A DNA stretch of 64,000 nt from Diplodia intermedia (GCA_021495925.1 JAKEKT010000036.1:248001-312000), one strand, 5' to 3'. Shown: positions 44,484-55,305, counted from the first letter of the stretch. Numbers and translations are program-made. Notes: generated by a model not told the origin, from the sequence alone.

Positions 44484-45506
44484 GCATCTTGCCTACCGGA
44501 CCGGTGAAGCGAAGCACCGTGCGGGATACGGATATGATACATATTGTAAGCGTCGAGAAGTAAGCACTAACACGGCATAACTAATAAGTATGAGACGCCG
44601 AAACGATAGGCTAAAGCCGGCCCCCAACGCCGCCTATTTCAACATCTATGTACACCCATCCAACGGTTATCGGCAACCTGAAAAGGACCCGTCGATATCC
44701 CACACACATTCGAAAGACTGCACATCCTCTACCACACCGCCCTTCCAAGTTTCCGCGGTCTTCGGTACCAGACACCTCCCCGACCACAGCACCACCACCA
44801 CCCCCCGTCGCCAGCCCGCTCGCGGCCATCGGCAGGCAACACGCCGCCAGTCGCGCCCGCACCAAAACGTCGCGCCGCGCCGCGCCCTTCTCAACAATCG
44901 ACTCCTCCGACGAACGACGCCGAGGACTTACTTCGCCCACCTGAGAGCGTCCACGACATGAAAGCTGAAGAATGGCGCAGAGGGGTGCAGCAAGGCCATC
45001 GCGAACGCCCGACTGCTCCGCTACAGGACTTTTGTCGGCTCGTTGGTGTTTGTGGACGGGACGAGGGGAGGGGCAATCACGCTCGGACAGAATGTAGAAT
45101 TGCGGCGCGGTTGTGCTGGTGGGCAGGCTCGTTGGGCGCTGTCAGTGTCTGCCATGAGAGCTGGCAGAGGCGGGGGCTTTGTCGTGGGAGGCCTCCTAAT
45201 TGGCTTCGGAGCAGACGCAGCTGACACGCGTGGCGTAAAAAAGAAAAAGAAAGAACGCTCGTAAGATGTTCGCTTGTAGTTATCATTGGATGGTGAGCGA
45301 ACAGCCAGCCACTTATCGTATCTGTTGCTTAAAATATAAATTAGGCTGCCACTGCAGCCCTCAATCAGCCTTGCCAGTTGGCGACCTACTTAACCATCCT
45401 CGCTGCATTCCTTGAGATAGAGAAGCCCCCGTTCATCATTCGCACGCCATATTTCCGCAACCTCTTCCGTACAAAGGAAAAAAAAAAAAACGAGCCTCAG
45501 CAAACA
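44484..45506. other. Intergenic, 1.0 kb, no supported gene
   Basis: Several overlapping ORFs of 60-125 codons are open on both strands (44590-45264), but none has a recognisable product or consistent exon model. A poly-A tract (45480-45490) precedes the ATG at 45507. Confidence 0.5.
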
Positions 45507-45671
45507 ATGGCCTTGACCAACGTACACGAAGATGATTCGCACTCCGAACAAGGCACGCAGGGCATTTCCGACGAGCAGGGTCGAAGAAGCGACAGAGTGC
45601 CCTTTCACACATGGTGTGGTGAGGCTATAGAACTACAGCGACTGGATTTGGACTTCTCTCTAGACGACACG

Positions 45672-45791
45672 GCACGCGAATCTGTGGAAGAATCACAGCA
45701 ACTTCTATCTGGTGAAGAGCCAAACCATGAGGCACACGAATCTGTGGGAGAATCACAGCAACTTCTATCTGGTGAAGAGTCGAATCCAGTG
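45672..45791 (+). repeat. 60-bp tandem repeat in the DUF6536-type gene
   Basis: Units start at 45672 and 45732 and each encodes about 20 residues with the core SQQLLSGEE. The first unit differs from the second at a few bases. The second unit is cut by the MITE, and its missing tail (CCATGAG) reappears at 46204-46210 on the other side, which fixes the pre-insertion arrangement. Confidence 0.85.
45779..45786. repeat. Target site duplication, left
   Basis: GTCGAATC here and GTCGAACC at 46198-46205 match at 7 of 8 positions and directly abut the element ends. Eight bases is the duplication length of hAT transposons. Confidence 0.75.
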
Positions 45792-46197
45792 TGGTCAATC
45801 GTCCGTCCTAAGCCAATCGCGCGCGCGATTGCTTCAGGATGAAATTACGTAATCCAATCGCGCGCGCGACGATTTGTTATATAAGTAATCGCGCGTGCGA
45901 TTGGCTTTCGACGAGGTATCGATTAAATTATCTAGAACGGTAGAATGGTGAAGAAAAGAAAGAGGTAAACGAAATAGGGGTTTAGGCGATTAATACTACG
46001 GCCGTACCCGCGGCCGTGTAATATTCGTGCATTATCCGTATAATATCCGTGCATTTAATCGCGCGGACTGGCACGCGCGATGTCTTTAAGCAATCGCACG
46101 CGCGATTGCTTATGTAACAAATCGTCGCGCGCGCGATTGGCACTAAATCATGCAGCCAATCGCGCGCGCTTAAATGGATGGACGATTGACCACACTG
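45787..46197. mobile_element. 411-bp hAT-like MITE with long terminal inverted repeats
   Basis: The ends are CAGTGTGGTCAATCGTCC and its exact inverse GGACGATTGACCACACTG. The inverted repeats extend about 110 bases inward with some mismatches and indels, including matched inner blocks around 45855-45900 and 46085-46135 (CGCGCGACGATTTGTTA on one side, TAACAAATCGTCGCGCG on the other). The CAGTG terminus and 8-base target duplication indicate a hAT origin. There is no ORF for a transposase, so it is non-autonomous. It is packed with AATCGCGCGCGCGATT-type palindromes and has a hairpin-forming GGCCGTACCCGCGGCC in the middle. Confidence 0.88.
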
Positions 46198-46205
46198 GTC
46201 GAACC
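46198..46205. repeat. Target site duplication, right
   Basis: GTCGAACC follows the right terminus of the MITE. It pairs with GTCGAATC at 45779-45786 and carries the original coding sequence on into exon 46206-46224. Confidence 0.75.
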
Positions 46206-47384
46206 ATGAGGCAGGACATAATAGGTAAGTGGATCCTTTCCGAGACGATGTCCGAGGACGCTAATATCAACGTTGTACAGAGACCGATTCGCCGACGTCA
46301 ATCGATTTCTGCCTTGGTTTCCTCAGTGCAACCCTGAACATCCTCAGGCTATGACCATGTCCGTTTGGCTCTCGAAACAAACCACTGCTCTCAACATCCA
46401 AATAGCGATCTCATTGGCGATTTTGGCATTGAATATCGCTTTGACAGTTTGGGCTGCAATCAAGGCAGGATTGCCGAATGGTATGGGCATGGTCTACCGA
46501 GGAGATTGCCAAATCAGCAGCCGTTACAACACCGCTCTTCATCTACTCATCAATGTCCTCTCGACAGGTCTTCTTGGGGCAAGCAATTACTGCTCGCAGA
46601 TCTTGGTTGCCCCGTCTCGGAATGAGATAGACATTGCCCATGCGCAAGGCATATGGCTCGACATTGGCATCCAAAGCTGGCGAAACCTATTCAACATTAA
46701 CCGCAGACGAAGATGCGTATGGATCATTTTGATGATTAGCTCTATTCTGCTTCACCTTTTGTATGTATACCCCCAGGGGTTTCGTGGCCCAGAGCTAACA
46801 AAAGGCAAAGTTGGAACTCGGCACTATACTCTTCGACTCCCGTCTTTGTATACACGACAGCTGTGGTTTCTGATGACTTCCAGTCCAATGACGTTCCTTG
46901 GAACGGTACACTTACGGCCCTGGAAAACCTTCAACACAACATCAGTTCCCTCGAAAAGCTGGACAACATGGAGTGCATCAAACGTTACACCGACGCACTC
47001 GGCAGCCCACGAGATCTTGTCGTGGTCACGAACTATACTCGGGAGTCAACGTCTGCTGTTCAACGCAATTCTTCTCTCATTTCTTATTTCCAGAGTCCAG
47101 CTCAAGGGGAGAATTGGTTCCGTGGTCCGAGGTGGATCTGTTGGGAGAACTACCGCAAATTCCACAATGACCAAAAGCAATGCACCATTGAACTCATGAA
47201 AGACCACGCGCTGAACTAGCATAACTGCAGTAGTATGTTAAATGCTAGGAACTCTTATGCTATTACGCGGTCCGCCTTGTTTTTTAGGCTGTTTATGGCG
47301 TTTCTAGAGCCATAGACAAAGTGCGACGTCATGTCACACAGCAAGTAAAAAAAAAACAGCGGGTGTACATCGCACATCGAGTTG

Positions 47385-47703
47385 TTATTCCGTAGCGTGT
47401 CCGCTTCCACCTGCTGTGTGAGCCGCTGCATTAACATCTGCATCCGCTCTTAGGAGGCGGGAGACGATATCACCCGCGCCATTGGCCGCTGATCCGTTCT
47501 GAGCAAGCAGGTCGATCCCGATCTTGGTGCACTCGGAGCTCTCGCTGGCCACGGCACCGCGTGTTCCCTCGGTCTTAATCGGGGATGTCTGTGATGACGG
47601 GGTAAGGGTGGCTGCAAACACAAGGTTGGAGGTTTTACAAATCACTTCCAGCTGCAGGCTCGAATGTTCGAACGAATGTGATCAAGGCGAAGGCTATAGG
47701 CAT
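47385..47703 (-). pseudogene. Relic of gamma-glutamyltranspeptidase N-terminus
   Basis: The minus-strand frame 47385-47645 contains GTRGAVASESSECTKIGIDL followed by LAQNGSAAN. This matches the conserved start of gamma-glutamyltranspeptidases (GAVASESxxCSxIGxxxLxxGGNAAD). The similarity ends abruptly there. The continuation (DIVSRLLRADADVNAAAH) is unrelated and vaguely ankyrin-like, then a stop follows. An ATG at 47703 in another frame begins MPIAFALITFV, possibly a decayed signal peptide. The catalytic domain is absent, so this cannot be an active enzyme. Confidence 0.55.
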
Positions 47704-48432
47704 GTTGGATGAATTAGCAGTCGGAGAAGAGTAAGTGGCTGGAAGGGCCGGCAGGGTTGATCGTAACAGTGAAGGTAACGTCGTGGACTTAGGCTTGGTT
47801 CGTTCTTGGTGCAATGGCGGAGTCTTGTGCAGACGGGTGGCCATCGAGCGGCGGCAGTGTTGTGTTGTAGCGAAGAAGGTTGACCGGGGGGTGGTGTTGA
47901 CGCATGTGATCAAGTTTCCGGTGGCATTGAGAGGATTTTAGGACTGGGTGAGTTTGTGCGTGAGAGCTATGGACAGGTCAGGTGGCAAGAGGCTGCAGGT
48001 GCACTATGTTTTTTTTCTTTTGCACGTGATCCGTTCTCCCGCTGTTGGCAGGAACAATCGTCCAGACTCTAGGGTGTGTTTATGCTTTCTTTTGGGCAGT
48101 CCAATACATCACTCGTTCACCTCCTCAGCATCGGGCCCACTCCAGCGGCACACCGCTCTCAAACACTGACCACTCGGCCTGTACGCCGACCAGTCCGACC
48201 AGCTTTCCGACACGAACCATCAGGCACTGCGCTCCATCCGACGTCGCAAGGCATCTCCAGCTTCAGCGCCGCCGACACTACCAGTCATCACCGACGCACT
48301 CACCACAGCGAGCGCCGTCGACAGGCAGCGTCCTCGGGCTTTTGCCAACCTTTTGCCACAATTTGAAAATCTCACACTCACTCGGGTGTCCTTGATCACA
48401 CGGCCAAATTAGCAAAGACAGGACTTAGAACT
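47704..48432. other. Intergenic, no gene seen
   Basis: These 729 bases lie between the GGT relic and the orphan ORF. A pyrimidine-rich, ORF-bearing stretch near 48100-48390 has no recognisable product. Confidence 0.5.
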
Positions 48433-48897
48433 ATGGAGGATAGCGGTACCAGCTCCCTCTCTCTTCCCCATCTCACATCGACTAACAAGAGGAATTCAGG
48501 CAGGCTCAGTGAGATTCTGCGTCGCGAACTCATTCACACCTACGGCGAGAACGAATCATGTGGCACTTGGCAGGGCTTGGAGATTCTCATTGGCATGCTA
48601 CACTGCGCTCAGAACTCCTCCGGGGGGCCCTCACCGCATGACCGATACTTGGACAGCTGGATCCTGACCCATGGATGGTTCTGGACGGAGGTGGCCTGCG
48701 ACCGGATCGAACCTCAGTTATTTCGGCAGTGGATCCAGACGGATCGTGGTCAACAAGTCTACCAGCAGAAGAAGAGAATGCAAGATGAGAAAGCAAGCCG
48801 CGTCATCTTACCCGGGGATGTCGATGAAGTGGTAGCCTTCGCATCGCCCGTGACTAGGAGCTTCATGGTTATGGATAGACGCCGCAGTGGTTTCTAA
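48433..48897 (+). CDS. Hypothetical protein, 154 aa
   Basis: A single ORF of 154 codons from ATG to stop, with no intron needed. Composition is protein-like, with five Trp and clear helical stretches (SGRLSEILRRELIHTY, TWQGLEILIGMLHCA, DRYLDSWILTHGWFWTEVAC, RQWIQTDRGQQVYQQKKRMQ). No signal peptide, membrane span or known motif is visible. It could be a small accessory gene or the remaining part of a larger one. It sits in a patch with a disrupted gene and a gene relic, so it may itself be decaying. Confidence 0.5.
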   Translation: MEDSGTSSLSLPHLTSTNKRNSGRLSEILRRELIHTYGENESCGTWQGLEILIGMLHCAQNSSGGPSPHDRYLDSWILTHGWFWTEVACDRIEPQLFRQWIQTDRGQQVYQQKKRMQDEKASRVILPGDVDEVVAFASPVTRSFMVMDRRRSGF

Positions 48898-49759
48898 TCA
48901 TACATACGACTAGGGGCCCAATCACCACAGACAAAGCATATTGGACTCTGCCGTGTCTAAGAAACAGCCCGAGTTCAAGACGCTAAACAAAGAATAGAAC
49001 TACTCTATTCCCAAGACGATACAAAAAAGTAATGAATAATGGATTATTCGATAGGGTCTTTATTACAATCCATTCGGGTGGCGGGCTGCTATCACCTAGT
49101 ATCGATATCTTTCGGTTTCTTTCCTCCCTCTATAAGAAAGTCCTAAGCTTCCTACCATGGTCCTTACGACAGCCACATTACTTTACCAGTCTATGGCGTT
49201 TATTTACATTGAGAGAGCGTCAATACTTGGCGCGATTGTTTCCTTACCGAAAAATGCACATTTCAAACCATAATCTTCAGTTTAAGCAAGGAAGTAATAC
49301 TCTATAGCAGCAGGGTACACGATTTTGATATTTGATACACAAAGATCACCACATGCCCCTACTCCAGTTGCTCGAAACAAAGTAGTCCTCATCCAAATCT
49401 CGGATGACCCTGTACTCGTGCCTCACATATAGATACATGTTGCACCGCGTGACAGAAGCCCCGGTCGTTTTCTTAAGCTACATTGCTATAATGGGTGCAA
49501 ACGGCAAATATTCTTGAGTTCTTTTAAAGTTCATTCAAACCGAAGCTACTTCGTGGAGCCATCCCGTCCACCCAATCACAGCAGCCCAACGGTGGCCACG
49601 GCGATCCCCCAAAAACACCATCCTCCCGCATATTGCGTGCTCCCCACCGCACCGGCACCGCCCCAAATGTGCCGAAGCCGAAGTTTCGATACCGACCCAG
49701 CATCTTCTCAAAAGCCGCAGCCGTGCCAGGAGAGAGACAATCTCTAGCAACCAAGAGTC
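48898..49759. other. AT-rich intergenic region
   Basis: This 862-base gap is noticeably AT-rich between about 48900 and 49500, compared with the GC-rich genes around it, and holds only a short ORF (49032-49307) without a recognisable product. It could be a degraded, possibly RIP-affected, repeat remnant. The right part must contain the promoter of the next gene. Confidence 0.5.
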
Positions 49760-51797
49760 ATGGCGACCGCCGCCACCAAAGATGGCGCCACCGCAGCGAC
49801 CTCAGTCACGTCCACACCTCCCCCGGCCGTCGCCGATGGGTACCGAGAGAAGCGCAAACCGCTCAGGCGCCGCGTCCGGGAACTGCTGTGGGACAGCTTC
49901 GACCGCGGCCCCGAGGAGCGCCGGTTCATTGCCAAGATTGATTTCTTCATCCTCACGTGGGCGGGCTTTTCGTATTTCTCGAAGAACTTGAACTCGAACA
50001 ATCTGTGTAAGCCGCGTCTCGGACCGTGCATCTGCGTCATCTGATCGGGGTGGTAGCGAACGCGTACGTGTCCGGGATGAAGGAGGAGTTGGACGTCGTG
50101 GGGAATCAGTATCAGACTTTCACGACCATGTGGACGATGTGAGTGGCCCGGCGTGGCGGGGTTGTTGAGTGCGCTGATATGGTTCGCAGTGGTTATGTCG
50201 TTTCCCAGATCCCGTCCCAGTTGATCTGCACGCGAGGTATTCGTGCCGCCACTCACTGTTGAACTGCACTGGCTTATTTTTTTTTTCAGTCCGCCTGTCG
50301 CTCTGGTGCCCGAGCTGGGAGCTTTTCTGGGTCGTCGTGACATTCGCCAGCTCTGCAGTCAAGACGCCGTATCAGCTGTACGCTTGCAGGTTCCTGGTAA
50401 GGGGCGTTCGCCTGACGCTGCATTTTCCGCGGCTGACGTGGAACAGGTCGGCCTTGCAGAAGGCACTTTCTATCCTGCCGTGCACACGGTGCTCGGCGGC
50501 TGGTATACCAAGCAAGGTTTGTTCGTTGCGCCCCGACGAACTCGATGCTGATGAGTGGAGACAGAACTTGGCAAAAGGGCATGCATCTTCTTTGCGTCGG
50601 CGTTTGTCGGATCCATGTTCAGCGGGTATCTTGTGAGTGAGCTGAGCGCATGCCAAGTACTCGGGCTGATTAGAGCAGCAAGCGGCGCTGCACACCGGGA
50701 TGAATGGTGTCCACGGCCTTGCGGGGTGGCGGTGGCTCTTCATTTTCGACGGCGTCATCACCCTGCCAATGGCTGTGTGGGGTACGTAGTCAGTTCAAGC
50801 TGGGTGGAGAGAAAAGGCTGAATGCATTAGGCTACTACGCTCTGCCGGACCTCCCCAGTACCACTCGTGTGCATTGGTTGAAGCCCGCAGAGAAAGAGAT
50901 CGCGCTAGAGCGGATGAGGAAGGCTGGAAAGCACCTGGAAGAGCCGTTCACGTTGAAAGGTCTCCAGCGAATCCTCAGGAAGTGGCACTTCTGGGTCTAC
51001 ACGGCCTACTACACGTGAGAGCACACCAACGGCATCTTTATCGATATGATACTGACAACCATCAGCTTCTTCATCTGCAGCGAGAACATTGGGAGTTACA
51101 TGAACCTTTGGCTGAAGAGCCTTGACCGGTAGCCACACTTGAGGACACTTGGTGCTCATGGCTGACGTGAGGCAGTTACTCGGTGTCCCAGATCAACACA
51201 TACCCCACTGTCATCAATGCCATCACCATCGTGACGACACTATGCTACGGCTGGGTCAGTGACGGGCTACAGGTACGGGCGCCAATCGTCTACTTCTCGC
51301 TGACTGTCTGCTTCTTCGCCGCCGCGAACCTGGCCGTGTGGGACGGCGTGCCGTTTGGGTTGAAATGGGCGTCCTTCTATCTCACCGGGTACGCACAATT
51401 CAATGCCTCGCGTCACAGCTGCTGACTCGAGATGAAATGATGCAGGTTCGCCCAAGGGTCGGGTCCCGTCTTTCTGACCATGGTCAACGAGCACTGTGCG
51501 GGCGACAGCCTGGAGCGCAAGTTCATCCTCGGCACGACCAACTCGGTGGCGTACGCCTTCAATGCGTGGATCCCGCTCATCACGTACAACACCAACTACG
51601 CGCCGCGTTTTCTCGTGGGCAACTCGGTTACCGCCGGGTTGATCGTGTGCGCAGCGGCGACGCTGACGCTGGCGGTGTGGCTGCAGAAGAGGGATGCGTG
51701 GGTTTCACACCGCGATGATCTTTGTGGGGCTGTGATTGCTGACTCAGTGTCCAGGGACGCGGAGGAGAAGGGAGGCGGTGCGGGAGGGGATGTGTAG
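49760..51797 (+). CDS. MFS transporter, Dal5/allantoate permease-like (ACS family)
   Basis: Eleven exons: 49760..50006,50057..50138,50190..50236,50290..50396,50447..50516,50565..50632,50679..50781,50831..51014,51066..51128,51176..51388,51446..51797, 511 aa, every junction in phase. Family marks: RRFIAKIDFFILTW, SYFSKNLNSNNLSNAYVSGM, ELDVVGNQYQTFTTMWTIGY, VVSQIPSQL, RFLVGLAEGTFYPAVHTVLG, GWYTKQELGKRACIFF, LAGWRWLFIFDGVITLPMAV, KPAEKEIALERMRKAG and FAQGSGPVFLTMVNEHCAGD. Such permeases import allantoate, nicotinate, ureidosuccinate or similar anions across the plasma membrane; the substrate here is unknown. A further 57-nt intron (51699-51755, GTGGGT...TCCAG) may be removed near the 3' end; it is a multiple of three, so both forms stay open, and splicing (492 aa) looks closer to the family. 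Confidence 0.9.
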
Positions 51798-52775
51798 CAG
51801 GGTGCTGCGAAGTCGGATGGAATTCACCGTCGGTTTGATGAGGATGTGGGGATCCACTCATAGCCAATAGCAGATGATAGAAGTTAGAGTCATGCTAGAG
51901 GATCGAGAAGCGCCGAGTGGCAGAAATATGGGCATGCATCCTATTCGGATCTTCAAGCGCAGCACGGGCCGTGCACACGGCGAGAGCCTGAGCCGAGAGC
52001 AACCGTTTGCGAGGAATGCGTGTCGCGGATGACGGCGGAGTGGTCGTTGGCTGCCTCGTCGAGGCGCGAAATACGTCTGAACAAGAGAGCGAGCCAAGGC
52101 ACCGGGGCTGGTGCTGGGGCCGTTAGCCGTTCATCGGTGCCCCTGACGATCTGCAACAGCTAAATCAGACTGCACGTTTCGCATGCAAGCGGGCCTAGCG
52201 CAGCGCATGGCGCATTATTGAGTGCAGACCACTGTTTGCGGGCTGTGGGCCTGAGACACTGAGACACGGCGACGCGAGCCACGGCGCCCTGAGACTGCGT
52301 GCGGGCTGTACGGGCGTCGAGGGATCGGGGGCAGCGGTTCGAGGGAGCGTGAGGCGGCGCAATGGCAGCGGAGGATCCGTGGGCTGCGGGGAAGGCGGCG
52401 GCGGCGGGCGTGGTGAGGATCGTGAGGAGGACGAGCGGTCGAGGGCGACGCGCGCGGACGCGTTGAGGGCGGGCTTGGCGCCGGCGGGGCAGGGGCGATG
52501 ACGCGCCGCCGCAACACCGCGCACGTGACCGCCAGCGCCGGCGGCCAGGACACGTCGCGGGCGCGAGGGCGCATGTTTCGCAGCGGTAGCGGTGCACGGC
52601 GCGCGGCGGCCCCGGAGCAGCGGCGGCGGTCGCAGCGCATCGCTCGTGATTGCTGTCGCGGCGGGCTTGTGTGGAGGCCGGGGTCGCTAGTGCCGTGGGC
52701 GCGGCTGCAGTTGGGGCCAAGAAATCCTGGCTCGACGGACGCGCCTCAGTCTTCCCTCCTCCATCAACCCTCGCC
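51798..52775. other. Intergenic, 0.98 kb
   Basis: This gap lies between two plus-strand genes. A long minus-strand ORF crosses it (52160-53422) but overlaps the Zn2Cys6 gene antisense and is Arg/Ala/Pro-rich, so it is judged a GC-driven artefact. No other gene is seen. Confidence 0.55.
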
Positions 52776-54827
52776 ATGAACCCGTCCCAGCCCCAAGCCA
52801 AGAAGGCGTGCGACAAGTGCAGGCTGCGCAAGATCAAGGTGACCCAGCCTCGCGCGGCGCGCATGCGACTCACTAACGTAAGTGGCCGTGGTAGTGCGAC
52901 CTGACCCAGCCCTGCGCCAGCTGCACTGCCCGCAACTTTGAATGCACATATCAGACCCCGCACCGCAAGAGAGGCCCGGCCGGAAGGTACAGCGCTGCAC
53001 TCTCGCCAATGCGGCCCTCTGCCCCGCGTGCTGACCGCAATCCGCAGACGGCTAGCCGAGATCCGCCAGCAGCAGGGTTGGCGGAGCGCCGAGCAGCTGC
53101 AGACGCCCACCATCTCGCCCGGCCGCTCCGTCGACACGCTGCCCGATGGCGACCAGATGCAGACCTCGTGGGACATGCTGGGCTGCCTGCCGCACCAGCC
53201 CGCCCCGCCGCCCGACGCCTGGCCGCAGAGCGAGGATGAGTATCTGATGCCCGCCTCGCAGCCCCCGCCCGCGCAGCCGTCCACCAACGCCTTCGACGAC
53301 CCCATGTTCTCGCTGCTGGCCCGTCCCCACGCCCCGTCGGCGGCCTCCCTGCACCAGGGCCCGCCCAGCCTGCCCGACCCCGCCAGCCTGTGGCCGCTGG
53401 GCATCACCGACGAGAACCTCATCCGCTGGATCGACGTCTACTTCGAGCGCCTGTACCCGACCCTGCCCATCCTGAAGCGCTCGTCCATCTTTGCCCGCCT
53501 GCTGAGCCAGGAGCACCGCACCAATCCCGACTTCGGCGCCATGCTGCTGGCGCTGAGCGCCTTCTCGCTGATCCAGCCCGTCCGCATCAGCGAGTGGTCC
53601 TCGGCCTCGTCACGTGAGAACATGGTCAACTTCATGCTCACCGAGTCGGTCAAGATGCGCGCCTCGGTCGACTTCGGCGAGAACCCGTCGCTGGACGCCA
53701 TCCTGACCAGCGTCTTCCTCTTCGCCTGCCTGTTCCAGAAGAACCAGCACAACGCCGCCTGGTTCCGCCTGAAAGAGGCAGTCGAGCTCGGCTCCGTCTT
53801 CGGTCTGGGCCGCTCCGACTGCTACGCCAGCTGCGAGCCCGAGCAGAAGCAGCAGCGCCTCAGAATCTACTATCTACTTGCCGTCACCGAGAGGTGGGAG
53901 CTGCCCCTGCCGTGCACGCACAAACCGCTAATAGCATGCAGGGCCTATGCACTGGAGAAGAAGCACCCAATCACCTTCCTCGGCCACCCGAGCACCGAGA
54001 CGCGCTCTCTGCTCGAGTCGGTGTCGACTGCGGCCGAGGGCGACGACCTGGGCATCGTCATCCACGACGAGGCAGAGTCGAACGGCATGCTCGGGCTGCT
54101 GAGGCTGATGACGCTGTTCGACCCGATTGACGAAAACTTCGTGCGGTGCTGGAACAGCCAGTGCGACAAGACGGGCGGCAGATGCCGGTTCCTGGACGAG
54201 CAAATGGCCATCGCCATCTACGAGAGCCTGACGAGACACAGCATCCAGAACACGGGCAGCCACGCCTCGCTGTTCACCAACACGCCGCCGTCGTGGTTCA
54301 TGAGCGCAACGCTGAAGGACACGCAGATAGCCGATCTCATGGTCAACGAGCAATGGCTCCAGAACCGCTTCTGGAACCTCTGCCTCTCGCACAAGATCCT
54401 GTCTCCGCAGGCCGAACACCCGGCCCTGCAAGTGTTCCAGGCGGTGACTATCGCCGAGAACACGTTGCGCGTCTGCTCGGGCTTGTCGCTGTCGTCGTTG
54501 GAAGTCCACGGCGTTGGCCTCGTGAGTGCACGCGGACATGACGGGAGCGGGGGCTGCTTCGCTGACGGGACACAGATCGAGAAGCTGTACTGCATTGTCG
54601 AAAGCGCCGTGGCGGCGAAGCGTTATAGCGAGAGCATGAGCTACGGGGCGCAGGTGGCAGCGCTGTCGCCGCATGCCTTCAACAACACTAGCGCTTCACT
54701 TTCCCCGTCGGACCCGCTCATCCACGGCTTCCTCGACCTCTTCAAGAAGATCCGGGCGGGCCAACACCCGTTTCTCAGCAAGCTCTCGGCGCTAGTGGGG
54801 CCGGAGATGGGCGTTGACGGCATCTGA
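52776..54827 (+). CDS. Zn2Cys6 transcription factor
   Basis: Five exons: 52776..52838,52895..52986,53048..53893,53942..54521,54576..54827, 610 aa. The Zn cluster is split by intron 1: cysteines at 12, 15, 22, 28, 31 and 38 give CX2CX6CX5CX2CX6C (KKACDKCRLRKIK then CDLTQPCASCTARNFEC). A basic region (TPHRKRGPAGR) follows. The fungal transcription factor homology domain begins near 200 (NLIRWIDVYFERLYPTLPIL, FGAMLLALSAFSLIQPV, RLKEAVELGSVFGLGRSDCY, IYYLLAVTERAYALEKKHP). Introns 3 and 4 (48 and 54 nt) are multiples of three and lie in otherwise open frame; they are accepted because removing them restores continuous conserved-looking sequence. It sits directly upstream of GH32 and sugar transporter genes on the same strand, so a role in sucrose/fructan regulation is inferred. 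Confidence 0.9.
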
Positions 54828-55305
54828 GGCTCTTGCCGTTGGAGGCCTGCCAAGAAGCCGCGTCTTGGGCTCCGTAGTGCCGGCACTGAGGAAATGCCGC
54901 GGCCCCAGGCCCCCAGAGCGGCGCGGTCGTGCGGGGTCGGCTGACATGGGTTGACGTCGCGAGATCTGGGGTCGGTGGGCGTGGAGATGGCAGCGGAGGA
55001 GTAGCAGAGGGAGGAGGAGAATCGTCGGGGAGACTTGGCCTGAGTTTCCCCGGCGCATTTCCCCGTTAGGCGCTCCCGCTTGCAGCCTCGGCCCCTGCCC
55101 ATCGTGAAGTTCAGTTGGCCACCCGGACAGGCGTGCTGGCCGCGTCCGTGGGCAGCGCGTCGGCGCGTGTCTGGCTAAAATAACTACGTCACCCGGCGCT
55201 CCAACGACACACAACTCCTCGCAACGCCGTCCTGCTGTCGCTTTGCCTCCCGCCCTTGATCCCGAGCCTGTTTCGCGCGTTCCGCCCCGCACCCGCCCGC
55301 CGAAA
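54828..55305. promoter_or_regulatory. Intergenic, promoter of the GH32 gene
   Basis: This 478-base gap follows the Zn2Cys6 gene. A C/T-rich leader precedes the GH32 ATG, and an AAAATAAC stretch at 55176 is the most AT-rich point. A defined regulator site could not be picked out. Confidence 0.5.

Larger units (their letters stand above)
45507..47219 (+). pseudogene. DUF6536-type membrane protein gene broken by a MITE
   Basis: The ATG at 45507 opens an acidic N-terminal domain that contains two 20-residue repeats. A MITE interrupts the frame at 45787, and translation now stops at 45840-45842 inside the element. After the MITE the same reading frame resumes in 46206-46224, ends at a GTAAGT donor, and continues in exons 46281..46760 and 46811..47219. 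All phases agree with one original gene. The 46281 exon encodes WLSKQTTALNIQIAISLAIL, GDCQISSRYNTALHLLINVL, STGLLGASNYCSQILVAPS and HAQGIWLDIGIQSWRNLF, the signature of the fungal DUF6536 membrane domain. The 3' end (LMKDHALN) seems early for the family, so a C-terminal truncation is also likely. A shorter protein could still start downstream, for example at 46351. Confidence 0.8.

Noticed and set aside
44590..45264. Small overlapping ORFs on both strands
   Set aside because: No product recognised, no consistent splice model, and both strands are equally open.
52160..53422. 420-codon minus-strand ORF
   Set aside because: Overlaps the Zn2Cys6 gene antisense; Arg/Ala/Pro/Ser composition typical of GC-driven spurious ORFs.
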